Shown here: positions 20,601 through 30,915 of the stretch, piece by piece
Numbering within the stretch: the first letter of the stretch is position 1
Layout: every line of letters begins with the position of its first letter
Source of the DNA: Costus lasius
Lineage: Eukaryota; Streptophyta; Magnoliopsida; Zingiberales; Costaceae
Direction: 5' to 3'
DNA length: 64,000 nt
Assembly: GCA_027563935.2 (NCBI GenBank)
Contig: CM050451.1
Location: forward strand, 99,227,565 to 99,291,564
The notes under the pieces: generated by a model
What the model was told of the DNA's origin: nothing
The model's database searches: none
Seen by the model: only the letters and a program-made list of their open reading frames with translations
Position numbers and translations under genes: made by a program

Positions 20601-21568
20601 TGATCATTGGAAACGATATTCCTGAAATGCATGCGGTTAAGGCATGGTTAAGGAAATGTTTCCAGATGAAAGATCTAGGAGAAGCAGCCTATGTATTAGG
20701 TGTGAAGATCTACAGGGATAGATCTAAGAGGCTTCTCGGGCTGTGCCAGAGTACTTACATCGATAAAGTCCTGGAGAGATTCCACTTAGAGAATTCTAAG
20801 AGAGGATATCTTCCAGTCAGACATGGTCTGAATCTTTCGAAGAGTCAGTGTCCACAAACACAGACTGAGAAAGATGAAATGGACAATACGCCTTATGCTT
20901 CGGCTATTGGGTCCATAATGTATGCGATGTTGTGTACTCGCCCAGACGTCGCTTACGGGTTAAGAGTGACCAGTCGGTTCCAAAGTAATCCGGGTCAGGC
21001 ACACTGGATTGCAGTCAAGAACATCTTAAAATATCTGCGGAGGACCAAAGATATGTTCTTGATATATGGTGGTCAGGAAGAACTCAGTATTGAGGGATAT
21101 ACTGACGCTTCGTTCCAGTCTGACCAGGATGATTTCCGATCGCAATCAGGCTATGTTTTTAGCTTGAATGGAGGAGCAGTGGTGTGGAAGAGTTTCAAAC
21201 AGTCAACTGTTGCTGATTCCACAACAGAAGCCGAGTATGTTGCAGCCTCGGAAGCATCCAAGGAGGCAGTGTGGATTCGTAAGTTCGTGAGAGAACTTGG
21301 TGTTGTTCCTTCGAGTGCAGATCCTTTGGTTATCTTCTGTGATAACACTGGAGCAATCGCACAGGCAAAGGAACCACGGTCGCACCAGAAGTCCAAGCAC
21401 ATACAGAGACGGTTTCATTTGATCAGGGAGATCATTGATCGTGGCGAGATCAAAGTCTGCAAGGTTCATACAGATGACAATCTGGCAGACCCGCTTACTA
21501 AGCCTCTGGCGCAGCAGAAGCATGAGAAGCACTGTAATAATATGGGTTTGAGATTTCTCAACCATTAG
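17684..21568 (+). CDS. Copia gag-pol polyprotein (A2), intact, 1294 aa
   Basis: It has the same length as A1 and collinear domains: CCHC knuckle at 240-253, protease LDTACG at 285-290, integrase HHCC and D482/D545/E581, YVDD at 968-971, and RNase H D1141/E1184/D1220. It differs from A1 by scattered substitutions (for example Gly to Glu in the FSRY motif region, Arg to Trp at 576, Pro to Ser in LNRVP) and has no stop or frameshift. Yet its own leader lacks the primer-binding site because of the deletion at 8137/8138, so this RNA could not prime reverse transcription in the normal way. It may only supply proteins in trans. The start follows the candidate splice acceptor by 21 bases. Confidence 0.94.
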   Translation: MNFNVRSLLEREKFAGPNFSDWFGHLKIVLKAERKLYVLETAIPPQPAPNTARAVREAYEKHVNDSIDVACLMLASMTPPLQRQHEDMSAIEIIANLKMLYAAQARTERYNLTKLFFQSKLAEGSPVGAHVLKMIGHKEALEKLGHTINQELAVDIILQSLPPSFDAFIINFNMNKIDCTPAELLNMLLTTEETLNGKPSTSILMVPSRNKKKGKKGKAPVKSYSKALKQKVKRSKEYRCFHCGQLGHWKKDCKALQGDKRGSIASGSGIFVTEVMFSSSSISWVLDTACGVHICSNVQELKRRRQVGQHEVDLRVGNGARVAAVAVGDYFISLPSGIVLELNSCYFVPSITKNIISIPALVRKGFSFECNISKCVLSLDNIVYATGSINDGLFMLDMESSIQNIDNKKAKYADDSTLLWHSRLGHINEKRIKRLHDHGLLGSFSYEEIDTCKACLMGKMTKSPFPNKGQRASGLLDLIHSDVCGPFSKHARGGYQYFITFTDDFSRYEYVYLMRHKSESFDKFKEFKNEVQNQLGRNIKALRSDRGGEYLSHAFTEYLKECGIISQLTPPGTPQWNGVSERRNRTLLDMVRSMMSQATLPNSFWGFALETAAKLLNRVSSKAVSKTPYELWYGKQPSLTFIRIWGCEAYVKKLASGKLESRSEKCIFVGYPKETKGYYFYDPKENKVFVARTAIFLEKEFLLQEASGREIKLDENPEEGQSSQAQLDEPEPVDQVIKQPEAQISREPRRSGRIRRQPERYDGVYIIDNDEPLTYADAVSGPESARWIEAMRAEMDSMSDNQVWDLVDPPPGVIPIGCKWIFKKKIDMDGNVVTYKGRLVAKGFKQIYGIDYDETFSPVAMFKSIQILFAIAAYYDYEIWQMDVKTAFLNGNLDEDVYMTQPEGFTNPSDRHKICKLKKSIYGLKQASRSWNIRFDESVTEFGFIKNEDDPCVYKRFSGSVITFLVLYVDDILIIGNDIPEMHAVKAWLRKCFQMKDLGEAAYVLGVKIYRDRSKRLLGLCQSTYIDKVLERFHLENSKRGYLPVRHGLNLSKSQCPQTQTEKDEMDNTPYASAIGSIMYAMLCTRPDVAYGLRVTSRFQSNPGQAHWIAVKNILKYLRRTKDMFLIYGGQEELSIEGYTDASFQSDQDDFRSQSGYVFSLNGGAVVWKSFKQSTVADSTTEAEYVAASEASKEAVWIRKFVRELGVVPSSADPLVIFCDNTGAIAQAKEPRSHQKSKHIQRRFHLIREIIDRGEIKVCKVHTDDNLADPLTKPLAQQKHEKHCNNMGLRFLNH

Positions 21569-21588
21569 ATTAAGTGCAAGTGGGAGAT

Positions 21589-23250
21589 TGTTGGGGTATG
21601 CCCTTAAGGCTAATGTTTGAGGCCTTGGGATTGTATCAGTATCATGTAATAAACTCTTATGTTTATAAAGGCATGGTTATTATTCAGGTTGCTACATTGT
21701 CTGCTGCAATATATATGTTCTTCTGAATAATGTCTCAAAGCTGTTCAGCTAGGCTGACATGCAGTTAAGTCCTTAGTCGAGATATCTTGGTGAACATGAG
21801 ACAGCCTTGATATGATTGAGACTAATATGTGTTCTAATCTTATAGGATGCTTCGAGCATGGAATAAGATGTAGACTCATGGGTACATTGGATGTACTGGA
21901 CTGACCCTACTAGGATATTCAATTGCTTGTCACAATGTGAATAATCCTTGATTGTAACAAGTGGCACATTTCCTTTGACTTGAGATCACTTGTGTTTTCT
22001 AAATGATGATTGTCATTGTTTTGAGGTAGTTCAATATCATTTGAAACATAATGATTATAGACTATCTTGGATGGTGAGCTTGAGTCAGGTTAGGGCACTA
22101 GTGATAGATATAGGATTGTCGTCTCCTTGTTTAAGGAGTGTGATGTTCTAAAGGGCCCCCCCTGGATGAGATGATGGAGAAAGTGTATGGCCATACCCAG
22201 GTGACTGTGTTCATCTGATCTAATCATGCTCATCATATTGGAGTTACAAGCTTGACACGCTTGTCCAATAAGAACATCCAGTGGCAAAGGAAACATGTAT
22301 GCCTTGTGAAGTTGATTCACACTTGTGCTGTGTTTTGGGTGTAGTCTTGGAAGACTCTTTCCTTTATATCGGGAGACAGTGATGTGTTGCTAGATACCCC
22401 TCACTGATCGTGATAACGTGAGTTATCGTTACCGACATTTAAAGGAAACCCTCAGGGTCGCACAATTTGATGATATGACTTACTTAAGTCAGATCGTGTG
22501 GACTGAATTGTTCAGGTTCAGTTTAAAGGGAATTAATCTCTGATTGTAAGCGAGATCTGGTCTGATCATGTTTGATTGATTAGGGCTTGAGATCGGTAAG
22601 CTTCGATCGAGAGAATGGATGCTAGATCGGTGAGATCAGGAGCATCAAAGAGATGAACGGTCAGATCTGGAGCCTTAGGGTTTAATTGAGATCTAGACCA
22701 AGTGGCTTGGGTTATTTGGTATTTGAACCGAATCAAATTAAACCAGCTCATGGATGAGCGCTTGGTTCAAATCTAGAACAAGTTGCGATTGGGGTAAAAC
22801 TTCATGGTCGCATGAAGAGGTGGTTTACTATTTTTAGAAGCCACTTGCACACGCCTCACGTCGCCACCTTGCTCTCTCCAATTCTTGCTCTCGCCTCTTC
22901 CTCTCGAGAGAGAACTCTTGTACGTGTGAAGGTGGACGAAAAGAAAGAAGGAAACTCTCGCCAAGCAACTCTCCATCCCTTCCATTCGATCAAGGACGCC
23001 TTTGGAACCTAGCTAGCACAAGGAGCACCAAGGAAGTGAGCGCATTCTCATCTTGTGTGCGCATCCTCTGGAGAAGATCTCTTTTGGTCTTTGATTTCAA
23101 GACATCGTCCAAGCGATGGCAATGGTGAGAACTTTTCTTATCTATTCAAGTTTTGATAGTTGATCATATAATGCATGCTATCCGATCCTATGAAACCCTA
23201 GTATCCGCTGCCCATGTTTTTATTTGCGCCACTTTAGGGTTTCGCCCCCC
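21589..23250 (+). repeat. Central LTR of the A2 array
   Basis: It starts TGTTGGGG after a normal polypurine tract and so is the 3' LTR of the gag-pol unit. At its other end it runs, with the same deletion as at 8137, into a second leader, so it also serves as the 5' LTR of the remnant unit. The structured LTR block is at 22377-22463 and the ATG mini-exon at 23116-23130. The position equivalent to the A1 insertion point is intact here (22310/22311). Confidence 0.9.
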
Positions 23251-23744
23251 TTGTTTATTTAATCTTATGTGGGCTGCCCGTTTTTAATGTGTGCTGTGCT
23301 GGGGCCTGCGTGCCTGGTTAATTTTGTAAATTATTTTTATATTGTGATCTGCGCATCACATTGCATTTAATTTATAAAATGTAATTGACCTGCGAGTCAA
23401 TCTTGTCTAGATAGATTAATTTGTACATTAATCAGACAAGACCACAGAGCACACTTGGCAGAGGCGCATGCAGCTTGTGGCTTGACCAGGTGGGAGGTCT
23501 AGGGTTCGACCTAGGACCTGGCGCATTTTCTTGGTGGGCGCACCAGAGCTGCAGATGGCGCTTGGGCCCTGGTTTGGGCCAGATGAGGAGCATAAGCCCC
23601 ATGAAGAAAAGCAAGTGAAGACTTAAGTTAGGTTAAGGTCTTACTTAGGCTTTATGGGCTTTTACCACATAAGATCCATGCTTTCTTTTATTGTTTCAAT
23701 AAGTAGAACAGCATGATTTATTTATCTTCTGCTATCACCATAGG
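23251..23744 (+). other. Second A2 leader, uninterrupted by gypsy C
   Basis: It is nearly identical to 8138-8434 plus 16838-17044 and shows the empty gypsy C target (ACCAG at 23542-23546). CTGCG-loop hairpins are at 23303-23314, 23343-23360 and 23384-23401. It stops at ACCATAGG, where it joins late pol sequence through a few unmatched bases. Confidence 0.85.
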
Positions 23745-23749
23745 TCATT

Positions 23750-24028
23750 CAGGAACTTGGTGTTGTTCCTTCGAGTGCAGATCTTTTGGTTATCTTCTGT
23801 GATAACACTGGAGCAATAGCACAAGCAAAGGAACCACGGTCGCACCAGAAGTCCAAACACATACAGAGACGGTTTCACTTGATCCGGGAGATCATTGATC
23901 GAGGCGAGATCAAAATCTGCAAGGTTCATACAGATGACAATCTGGCTGACCCGCTTACCAAGCCTCTAGCGCAGCAGAAGCATGAGAAGCACTGTAATAA
24001 TATGGGTTTGAGATTTCTCAACCATTAG
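23750..24028 (+). pseudogene. C-terminal RNase H remnant of copia gag-pol
   Basis: It encodes the last about 90 residues of the family-A polyprotein, including CDNTGAI (third RNase H Asp) and the normal C-terminus GLRFLNH with stop. Everything from the leader to mid RNase H, about 4.2 kb relative to A2, is deleted. It has no start of its own and is not a gene. Confidence 0.92.
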
Positions 24029-24048
24029 ATTAAGTGCAAGTGGGAGAT

Positions 24049-24480
24049 TGTTGGGGTATGCCCTTAAGGCTAATGTTTGAGGCCTTGGAATGTCACAGCA
24101 TCATGTATAAACTCTTATGTTTATAAAGGCAATGGTTATTATTCAGTTTGTTACATTGTCTGCTGCAATAACTGTGCTTCTGAATAATGTCTCAATGCTG
24201 TTCAGCTAGGCTGACATGCTATATGTCCTTAGTCGAGATATCTTGGTGAACATGAGACAGCCTTGATATGATTGAGACTAATATGTGTTCTAATCTTATA
24301 GGATGCTTCGAGCATGGAATAAGATGTAGACTCATGGGTACATTGGATGTACTGGACAGACCCTACTAGGATATTCAATTGCTTGTCACAATGTGAATAA
24401 TCCTTGTATGCTACAAGTGGCGCATCTCCTCTGACTTGAGATCACTTGTGTTTCTAAATGATGATTGTCATTATTTTGAT
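24049..24480 (+). repeat. Truncated LTR of the A2 array (first 432 bp)
   Basis: It starts TGTTGGGG after the polypurine tract and stops in TTATTTTGAT, where an inverted leader begins. Its private variants (for example CACAGCATCATGTATAAACTC and TCAATGCTG) are shared with the inverted LTR at 26960-27395, so both pieces derive from one subfamily or one element. Confidence 0.88.
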
Positions 24481-25723
24481 ATTTTAGCGTTGGATTTTAA
24501 CGGTCTTTTATCTTCTTACTATCAGGCAAATCCTATGGCTATAGCAGAAGATAAATAACTCATGCAATTCTAATTATTTAAACAATAAAAGAATGCAAGC
24601 TGATCTTATGTGGTAAAAGCCCATTAAGCCTAGGTAAGACCTTAATTCACTTAAGTCTTCACTTGCTTCTCTTCATGGGACTTTTGCTTCTCATCTGGCC
24701 CAACCCAGGGCCCTAGCGCCCATTGCAGCTCAGGTGCGCCCATCAGGTGAATGCTCCTGTCCTAGGGTCAAACCCTAGACCTCCCACCTGGTCAAGCCAT
24801 TAGCTGCATGCGCCTCTGCCATGTGTGCTCTGTGCTCTTGTCTGATTAAAATTACAATTGAATCTATCTAGACAAGATTGACTCGCAGGTCAATTATACA
24901 ATAAATTAATTAAAAATGTGATGCGCAGATCACAAAAATATTAATTTACAATTTAACCCAGGCTCGCAGGCCCCAGCACAGCACACATTAAAAGGGCAGC
25001 CAACATAAGATGAAATAGACAAGCATTATGGCATCCAATCAACATGTGATCCATTATTAAGAAAATAAAATTTTTGAAAACCCCCATTGGCATCAATTTT
25101 ACTTTTCTTATGTGCCCTACAACCTTACAACGGTCCATTGATAGGGATCCACTCATCATGTCTAGTTAGATCCACTGCCCTTACATGTACCAAGCTAACT
25201 GACTTGAGTTGACCTAATGGTCAACCATACATGCGCCAAGGGCTGAACAACCATCATGAGTTCTGGCAAGCGGGTGTGACCCCGGGCCTAACTCATGTGT
25301 GTTCACTGGTTGTCTCAACCAGACCTCGCTACACGCCTGTGATGCAATCGACCTATAGCCACCTCGTGCTTGCGCACAGGTGCCATCTGGTCGATCCATC
25401 TAGGCTGTCAGATGGTCTGATCAGACTATTTGGATCTAATCTAGAGGGTGATTTCAACCCCATCAACCCGTCTAAGGGTTTATAGTAGGCGCTTAGATCT
25501 AAGTGAAGCGCGCAAGTTGATATAATTTTTTGACAAAACAAAAACCTAACAAGCGCTAACACAATATAACATGCGTAAACATGAACATCACACATGCGCC
25601 AACATCTAATAGCATAGTATGTATTTTCGCATGTGATAAAGAAGATCTAAGCATCGCAAACAAGGATCACACAACATGAAGCAATCATATAGACATATAA
25701 CAACCGCATCCTCTGATACCAAT
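24481..25723 (-). other. Inverted family-A leader
   Basis: On the minus strand it carries ATTGAC-CTGCGA-GTCAAT (24894-24877), TGTGAT-CTGCGC-ATCACA (24934-24917) and GGC-CTGCGA-GCC (24972-24961). These pair as in A1 but with different stem bases. It also carries the TAGGGT/ACCCTA hairpin with a TTTGACC version of the T-arm-like box (24766-24790). The primer site TGGTATCAGAG is at 25721-25711. Confidence 0.82.
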
Positions 25724-27395
25724 TGAAAGTCCCCTTAATCTAGGGGGGCCGAAACCCTAAGGGTGGCGCAAATGAAAGTTTTCGCATGGGAAGCTAGGGT
25801 TTCAACAAAAATCGCATATATGTTTATATGATCAACCTCTTATAGTTAGGAATCATACCATAGCCATTTCGATTGGATGGCGTCAAGGAAGAAGAGATTC
25901 GAATTAAACTCCTCCAAAAGGTGCGCACACAAGGTGATGTCGCCTACTCCTTTAGATCCTTGTGCTAGCAAGGTTGTTCAAGGGTCTTTGATCGAATCAA
26001 AGGGATGAGATGTCTTCTCCCACTTGGCCGAGACCTCTCCTAGACGTGAAGGAAGCTTTCACCCGAGAGAGAGCGTCGAGAGCAAGAGTCAAAACGTATT
26101 GGCGTTCAAGAGAGGTGGCGCATGAAGACTTACTAAAAATAGCAAGCCATGAAGAGCATGCGCCCACTTCTTCATAACCGACAATAACGCTTCAAAGATT
26201 GAACCATGCGTTCATTCTCTTGAACCGGTTCAATCCAATTGACCCAACTCAATTTGGTTCAAAGACCAAATCAAAACAGCCCAAGCCATCTGGTCTAGAT
26301 CATCTTAAACCCTAAGGCTCCTGATCTAACCGTTCATCTCGTGATGCTCTTGATCTCACCGATCTAGCATCAATTCTCTCGATCGAAGCTTACCGATCTC
26401 AAGCCCTAATCAATCAAACATGATCAGACCAGATCTCACTTACGATCAGAGATTAAATCCCTTTTATACTGAACCGAAACAATTCAGTCCACACGATCTG
26501 ACTTAAGTAAGCCATATCATCAAATTGTGCGACCCTAAGGGTTTCCTTTAAATGTCGGTAACGATAACTTACGTTATCACGATCAGTGAGGGGTATCTAG
26601 CAACACAACATTGTCTCCCGATATAAAGGAAAGAGTCTTCCAAGACTACACCCAAACCACAACACAAGTGTGAATCCATTTCACAAGGCATACAAGTTTC
26701 CTTTGCCACTGGATGTTCTTATTGGACAAGCGTGTCAAGCCTGTAGCTCCAATATGATGAGCATGATTAGATCAGATGAACATAGTCACCTGGGTATGGC
26801 CATACACTTTCTCAATCATCTCATCTAGGGGGGGCCCCTTAGAACATCATACTCCTTAAACAAAGAGACGACAATCCTATATCTATCACTAGTGCCCTAA
26901 CCTGACTCATGATCATTATCCAAGATAGTCTATAATCATTATGTTTCAAATGATATTGAACTACCTCAAAATAATGACAACCATCATTTAGAAACACAAG
27001 TGATCTCAAGTCAGAGGAGATGTGCCACTTGTAGCATACAAGGATTATTCACATTGTGATAAGAAATTGAATATCCTAGTAGGGTCTGTCCAGTACATCC
27101 AATGTACCCATGAGTCTACATCTTATTCCATGCTTGAAGCATCCTATAAGATTAGAACACATATTAGTCTCAATCATATCAAGGCTGTCTCATGTTCACC
27201 AAGATATCTCGACTAAGGACATATAGCATGTCAGCCTAGCTGAACAGCATTGAGACATTATTCAGAAGCACAGTTATTGCAGCAGACAATGTAACAAACT
27301 GAATAATAACCATTGCCTTTATAAACATAAGAGTTTATACATGATGCTGTTACAATCCCAAGGCCTCAAACATTAGCCTTAAGGGCATACCCCAA
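25724..27395 (-). repeat. Inverted family-A LTR
   Basis: In the element sense it runs from GGGGTATGCCC to GGGGACTTTCA, about 1.67 kb. The structured LTR block is at 26614-26528. The mini-exon reads ATG GCT ATG followed by GTATGA (about 25864-25850). It is the most diverged A LTR here apart from the solo one. Confidence 0.88.
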
Positions 27396-28133
27396 AACAT
27401 AATGGGGAGAAGTGGCACAATTTGCTCTACATGGAAGTAATTGGCGCCTCCCCCCTTTAACCCTTATGGAATGCATGCCTCTATGGCATGTTTGAGGCGC
27501 AAGGCAAGGCCTTGGCGCACAAGGAAGGGCGTGGAAGAATATGGAAGGGTTGAATGAGAATTATGGAAATGTCTTGGAGACTTTCCTTATCTCAAACCTC
27601 CTCATCCTAGCCCTACACTTGTCATGATCCTAACCTTTGCTCCAACCGCCTATTGCCCTATATAAGTGACCCTTGTCGCCTCTTCTAAAATGTAATCAAT
27701 TCTTGGAGGCGTGATAAAAGAAAAGGGGCGAGAGCTAAGGGCAAAGGCAACTTCTTGCGAGAGCTTGGAGCAAGGGCGACTTCTTCTCCTTCTTCATACC
27801 CGCAAGCTTCTTCATCCTATTCTCTTGGCGCAACTTTTCACCTTGGTGGCGCAAGAGAAGTGAGGCATCTCCCTTTGGCTAGCACCGAGCGTGGAAGAAG
27901 AGAACTCAAGAGATCCGTGTGTGCGAGACTGCAGAGGGCGCACACTTGGACGCCTACATCGGCATCGCTCCGCATTGCTCTTAAGGTATTTCCTAACTCA
28001 TCATGTCGACTCCCTTGCATGCGATCTTCACTGGGTTTTTGGGACCGGCCTGTTTCGGGGACATTCTTCCGCTGTGCAAAATGTGTATCCATAACTCTGA
28101 AAAATTGTAAAATGTCCCCGAGGTTTCCCAACA
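27396..28133 (+). repeat. 3' portion of a B' family LTR
   Basis: It is similar to the second half of B LTRs (GGCGCCTCCCCCCTTT, GTCTTGGAGACTTTCCTTA) and ends GTTTCCCAACA before a primer site. TATATAAG at 27659-27666 is a good TATA box. A 5' splice-site-like CTTAAG then GTATTT occurs near 27986. A 154-codon frame at 27755-28216 crosses the LTR end and the primer site and is not a gene. The first 1.1 kb or so is missing, cut by the inverted A element. Confidence 0.82.
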
Positions 28134-28539
28134 GTGGTATCAGAGCGACTTGCAAGACTCGAACGATGTTTTATGCTTTTCTTCCATGCTCACATGCCAT
28201 ATCTCTATTTTCGTAAATAGCATGATGCATGGCAAACGATTTTTCTAAATTAGAAAAATTAGGGTTTCTTGTTTCTGTCATCCTCTCAATCTCTTTTGGA
28301 TTTTTGGACTATTTTTCTTATTTGATTTAAAGATCAAAGGCACACGTAATTTTGTCAAGTAGGACGGGCATTGTGTCTTCGGACTGGCCAAGTCTCTTGA
28401 TCTGACAAAATTGCCAGCCGAAAGGATCTCTGAAATCATCATGAAAAATAAATCGCAATAAACCAAAGGATTTGTGAGAAGAAGATGAGAAAAAGAGACT
28501 AGCTTTATGAAAAAAGTAAAATTTCAGATTTTATGTTTT
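28134..28539 (+). other. B' leader with primer-binding site
   Basis: The primer site TGGTATCAGAG is at 28135-28145, one base after the LTR. The leader is homologous to 32090-32500 of B1 and includes the conserved hairpin at 28348-28412. It is cut at TTCATGTCTA, where it joins mid-LTR sequence of B1 through a short shared word, suggesting a deletion between two B-type elements. Confidence 0.82.
28348..28412 (+). promoter_or_regulatory. Leader hairpin with a UUCG tetraloop (candidate packaging element)
   Basis: The arms AATTTTGTCA (28348-28357) and TGACAAAATT (28403-28412) pair perfectly. Inside, GTC-TTCG-GAC (28375-28384) forms a short stem with the very stable UUCG loop. B1 conserves the same sequence at 32277-32341 with one mismatch and one wobble. 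The role is inferred. Confidence 0.5.
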
Positions 28540-29188
28540 TCATGTCTATATTTGATGATGGGTATGCTTTGATACAGTCTTACGTCTCTCCGTAATTGGG
28601 AGATCAAAACGACTGTCATTGGGCATGTCATAAGTCACATAGAGACATGGATGACCAATAGTGGAATTTGCCCCTTCCTTCAGAGGAAGTATGATATCCA
28701 CTCGGGGGCGCCCCACGTTATTGGTGCATGACAGGAATGTGTGGCCACACTAGTTGAGTCATGACCAGTGCATTGGATTGATAAACTTGAGACTAATCCA
28801 ATGGCAGGATATCAGTTTAGGCAAAGGGATCTATAATGCAATGGGAATCCTCGTTGCTTGTTAGGAGTTGTTGCCATAATGACTTAAGTCCTATGACATG
28901 GGTAGTAGTGATGTGTTGCTAGATACCCCTCACTACTTATGATGTTTACATCATTGCCATCGTCATATGGATCCTACCGGGTCACACGCAATAGACTCTT
29001 GACGTTGCTTTAATCAGAAGCCTGATGATCAAGTTATTGGATTACTTGGATCAATTTGGAAGATTTCATCAGCGCCAATGGGCCTGATGAGTTGGAAGAA
29101 AGTTATTGAAGCCAAACTTCATTTTTGGCAGGTTGACCCGAAATTGACCTAGATTGGTCACATTTGGATTAGGGTTGCATTGGATTGG

Positions 29189-30915
29189 TGTTGGGGTATG
29201 CCCTTAAGGCTAATGTTTGAGGCCTTTAGGATTGTAAAAGTATCATGTAATAAACTCTTATGTTTATAAAGGCATGGTTATTATTCAGGTTGTTACCTTG
29301 TCTGCTGTAATAAGAGTACTACTGAATAATGTCTCAAAGCTGTTCAGCTAGGCTGACATGCTATAAAGTCCTTAGTCGAGATATCTTGGTGAACATGAGA
29401 CAACCTTGATATGATTGAGACTAACATGTGTTCTAATCTTATAGGATGCTTCGAGCATGGAATAAGATGTAGACTCATGGGTACGTTGGATGTACTGGAC
29501 AGACCCTACTAGGATATTCAATTGCTTGTCACAATATGAATGATCCTTGATTGCATCAAGTGGCACATGTCCTTTGACTTGAGATCACTTGTGTTTCTAA
29601 ATGATGATTGTCATTGTTTTGAGGTAGTTCAATATCATTTGAAACATAATGGTTATAGACTATCTTGGATAATGAGCTTGAGTCAGGTTAGGGCACTAGT
29701 GATAGATAGAGGATTGCCGTCTCCTTGTTGAAGGAGTGTGATGTTCTATAAGGGCCCCCCTAGATGAGATGATTGAGATAGTGTATGGCCATACCTAGAT
29801 GACTATGTTCATCTGATCTAATCATGCTCATCATATTGGAGTCACAGGCTTGACACGCTTGTCCAATAAGAACATCCAGTGGCAAGGGACACATGCATGC
29901 CTTGTGAATAGATTCACACTTGTGCTGTGGTTTGGGAGTAGTCTTGGAAGACTCTTTCCTTTATATCGGGAGATAGTGATGTGTTGCTAGATACCCCTCA
30001 CTGATCGTGATAACGTGAGTTATCGTTACCGACATTTAAAGGAAACCCTCAGGGTCGCACAATTGATGATATGGCTTGCTTGAGTCAGATCGTGTGGACT
30101 GAATTGTTTGGGTTCAGTTTAAAGGGATTTAATCTCTGATTGTAAGTGAGATCTGGTCTGATCATGTTTGATTGATTAGGGCTTGAGATCGGTAAGCTTT
30201 GATCGAGAGAGATGATGCTAGATCGGTGAGATCAGGAGCATCAGGAGATGAATGGTTAGATCTGAAACCTTAGGGTTTACTATGGTCTAGACCAAATGGC
30301 TTGAGCTATTTCGGTTTGGTTCATGAACCAAATGCGATTGGAACATGTTGGCTTGAACCGGTTCACAAAGGTGAACGCTTGGTTCAATGCTAATATGCGT
30401 TTTGGGTTGGAGTAAGCGCATGGCTTGATGATCATCCATTTATGGAAAGTCATCAAGGCCGGTTTCTCTTGAACGCCAAAACGCATATGCGTTCTTGACT
30501 TCACTTCAGCGCCTTGAACTCGGTTGGGCAAGAGGTTGACGAGAAGAAGTGTTTTTGCAAGAGGAGCTCTCGGCCAAAAGGGAATCGTCTCTTCATCCCC
30601 TTCCATACGGCAAGGACCCTTGAAGATTCTTGCTAGCACAAGCATCACAAGGGGTGGGCGATCTTCATCTTGTGTGTGAACTTTTGGAGGAGATCTAAGT
30701 TGCTCTCTTCTTCCAAGCCGACCTCCAAGCCAATGGCGTTGGTATGAATCTCCCTCTTGATTCAATCAATTTATCATAGTTGATTATATGAGCATGTAAG
30801 CGATTGCATTGATGAAACCCTAGCAAACTTGCATGCGCCCCCTACCTTAGGGTTTCGGCCCCCCTCTTGAAAGGGGTTTTATCCGCTTGCGCTCCCCCTT
30901 GAAGGGGACTCTTCA
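29189..30915 (+). repeat. Solo LTR of family A (1727 bp) with target duplication ATTGG
   Basis: It runs from TGTTGGGG to GACTCTTCA and is flanked by ATTGG on both sides (29184-29188 and 30916-30920). The same place in the next B LTR (37974-37978) has a single ATTGG and no insert, so this is a clean solo LTR left by LTR-LTR recombination. The structured block (29974-30060) and the mini-exon ATG GCG TTG with GTATGA (30733-30747) are intact. Its last 40 bases or so (GCGCTCCCCCTTGAAGGGGA) occur in A3 as leader sequence. Confidence 0.95.

Larger units (their letters stand above)
7198..24480 (+). mobile_element. Copia A2 tandem array (LTR-internal-LTR-internal remnant-LTR), broken by nested C and A1
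   Basis: Without gypsy C (8435-16832), the order is LTR piece 7198-8137, leader, gag-pol 17684-21568, complete-length LTR 21589-23250, the same leader again 23251-23744, the last part of pol 23750-24028, and an LTR beginning 24049-24480. Sharing of one central LTR by two internal regions indicates unequal recombination between family members. Both LTR-to-leader joints carry the identical deletion, so the second unit was copied from the first. The left LTR starts at an internal position because A1 inserted there; the missing beginning should lie upstream of the window. Confidence 0.82.
24481..27395 (-). mobile_element. Inverted copia A fragment: LTR, primer site and leader
   Basis: Read on the minus strand, this is a complete-looking LTR (27395-25724), the primer site (25721-25711) and a leader up to about the CAACGC/GATAAAAGACC region (24481). 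There is no gag-pol. It faces the truncated LTR at 24049-24480 head-on. The LTR end is CCCCAA followed by AACATAATGG of the neighbouring B' LTR, so the usual terminal CA is not clean. Confidence 0.88.

Noticed and set aside
27755..28216. 154-codon open frame that could be a small host gene
   Set aside because: It lies across the end of a B' LTR, the primer site and leader, has no recognisable domain and is not kept in the related LTRs.
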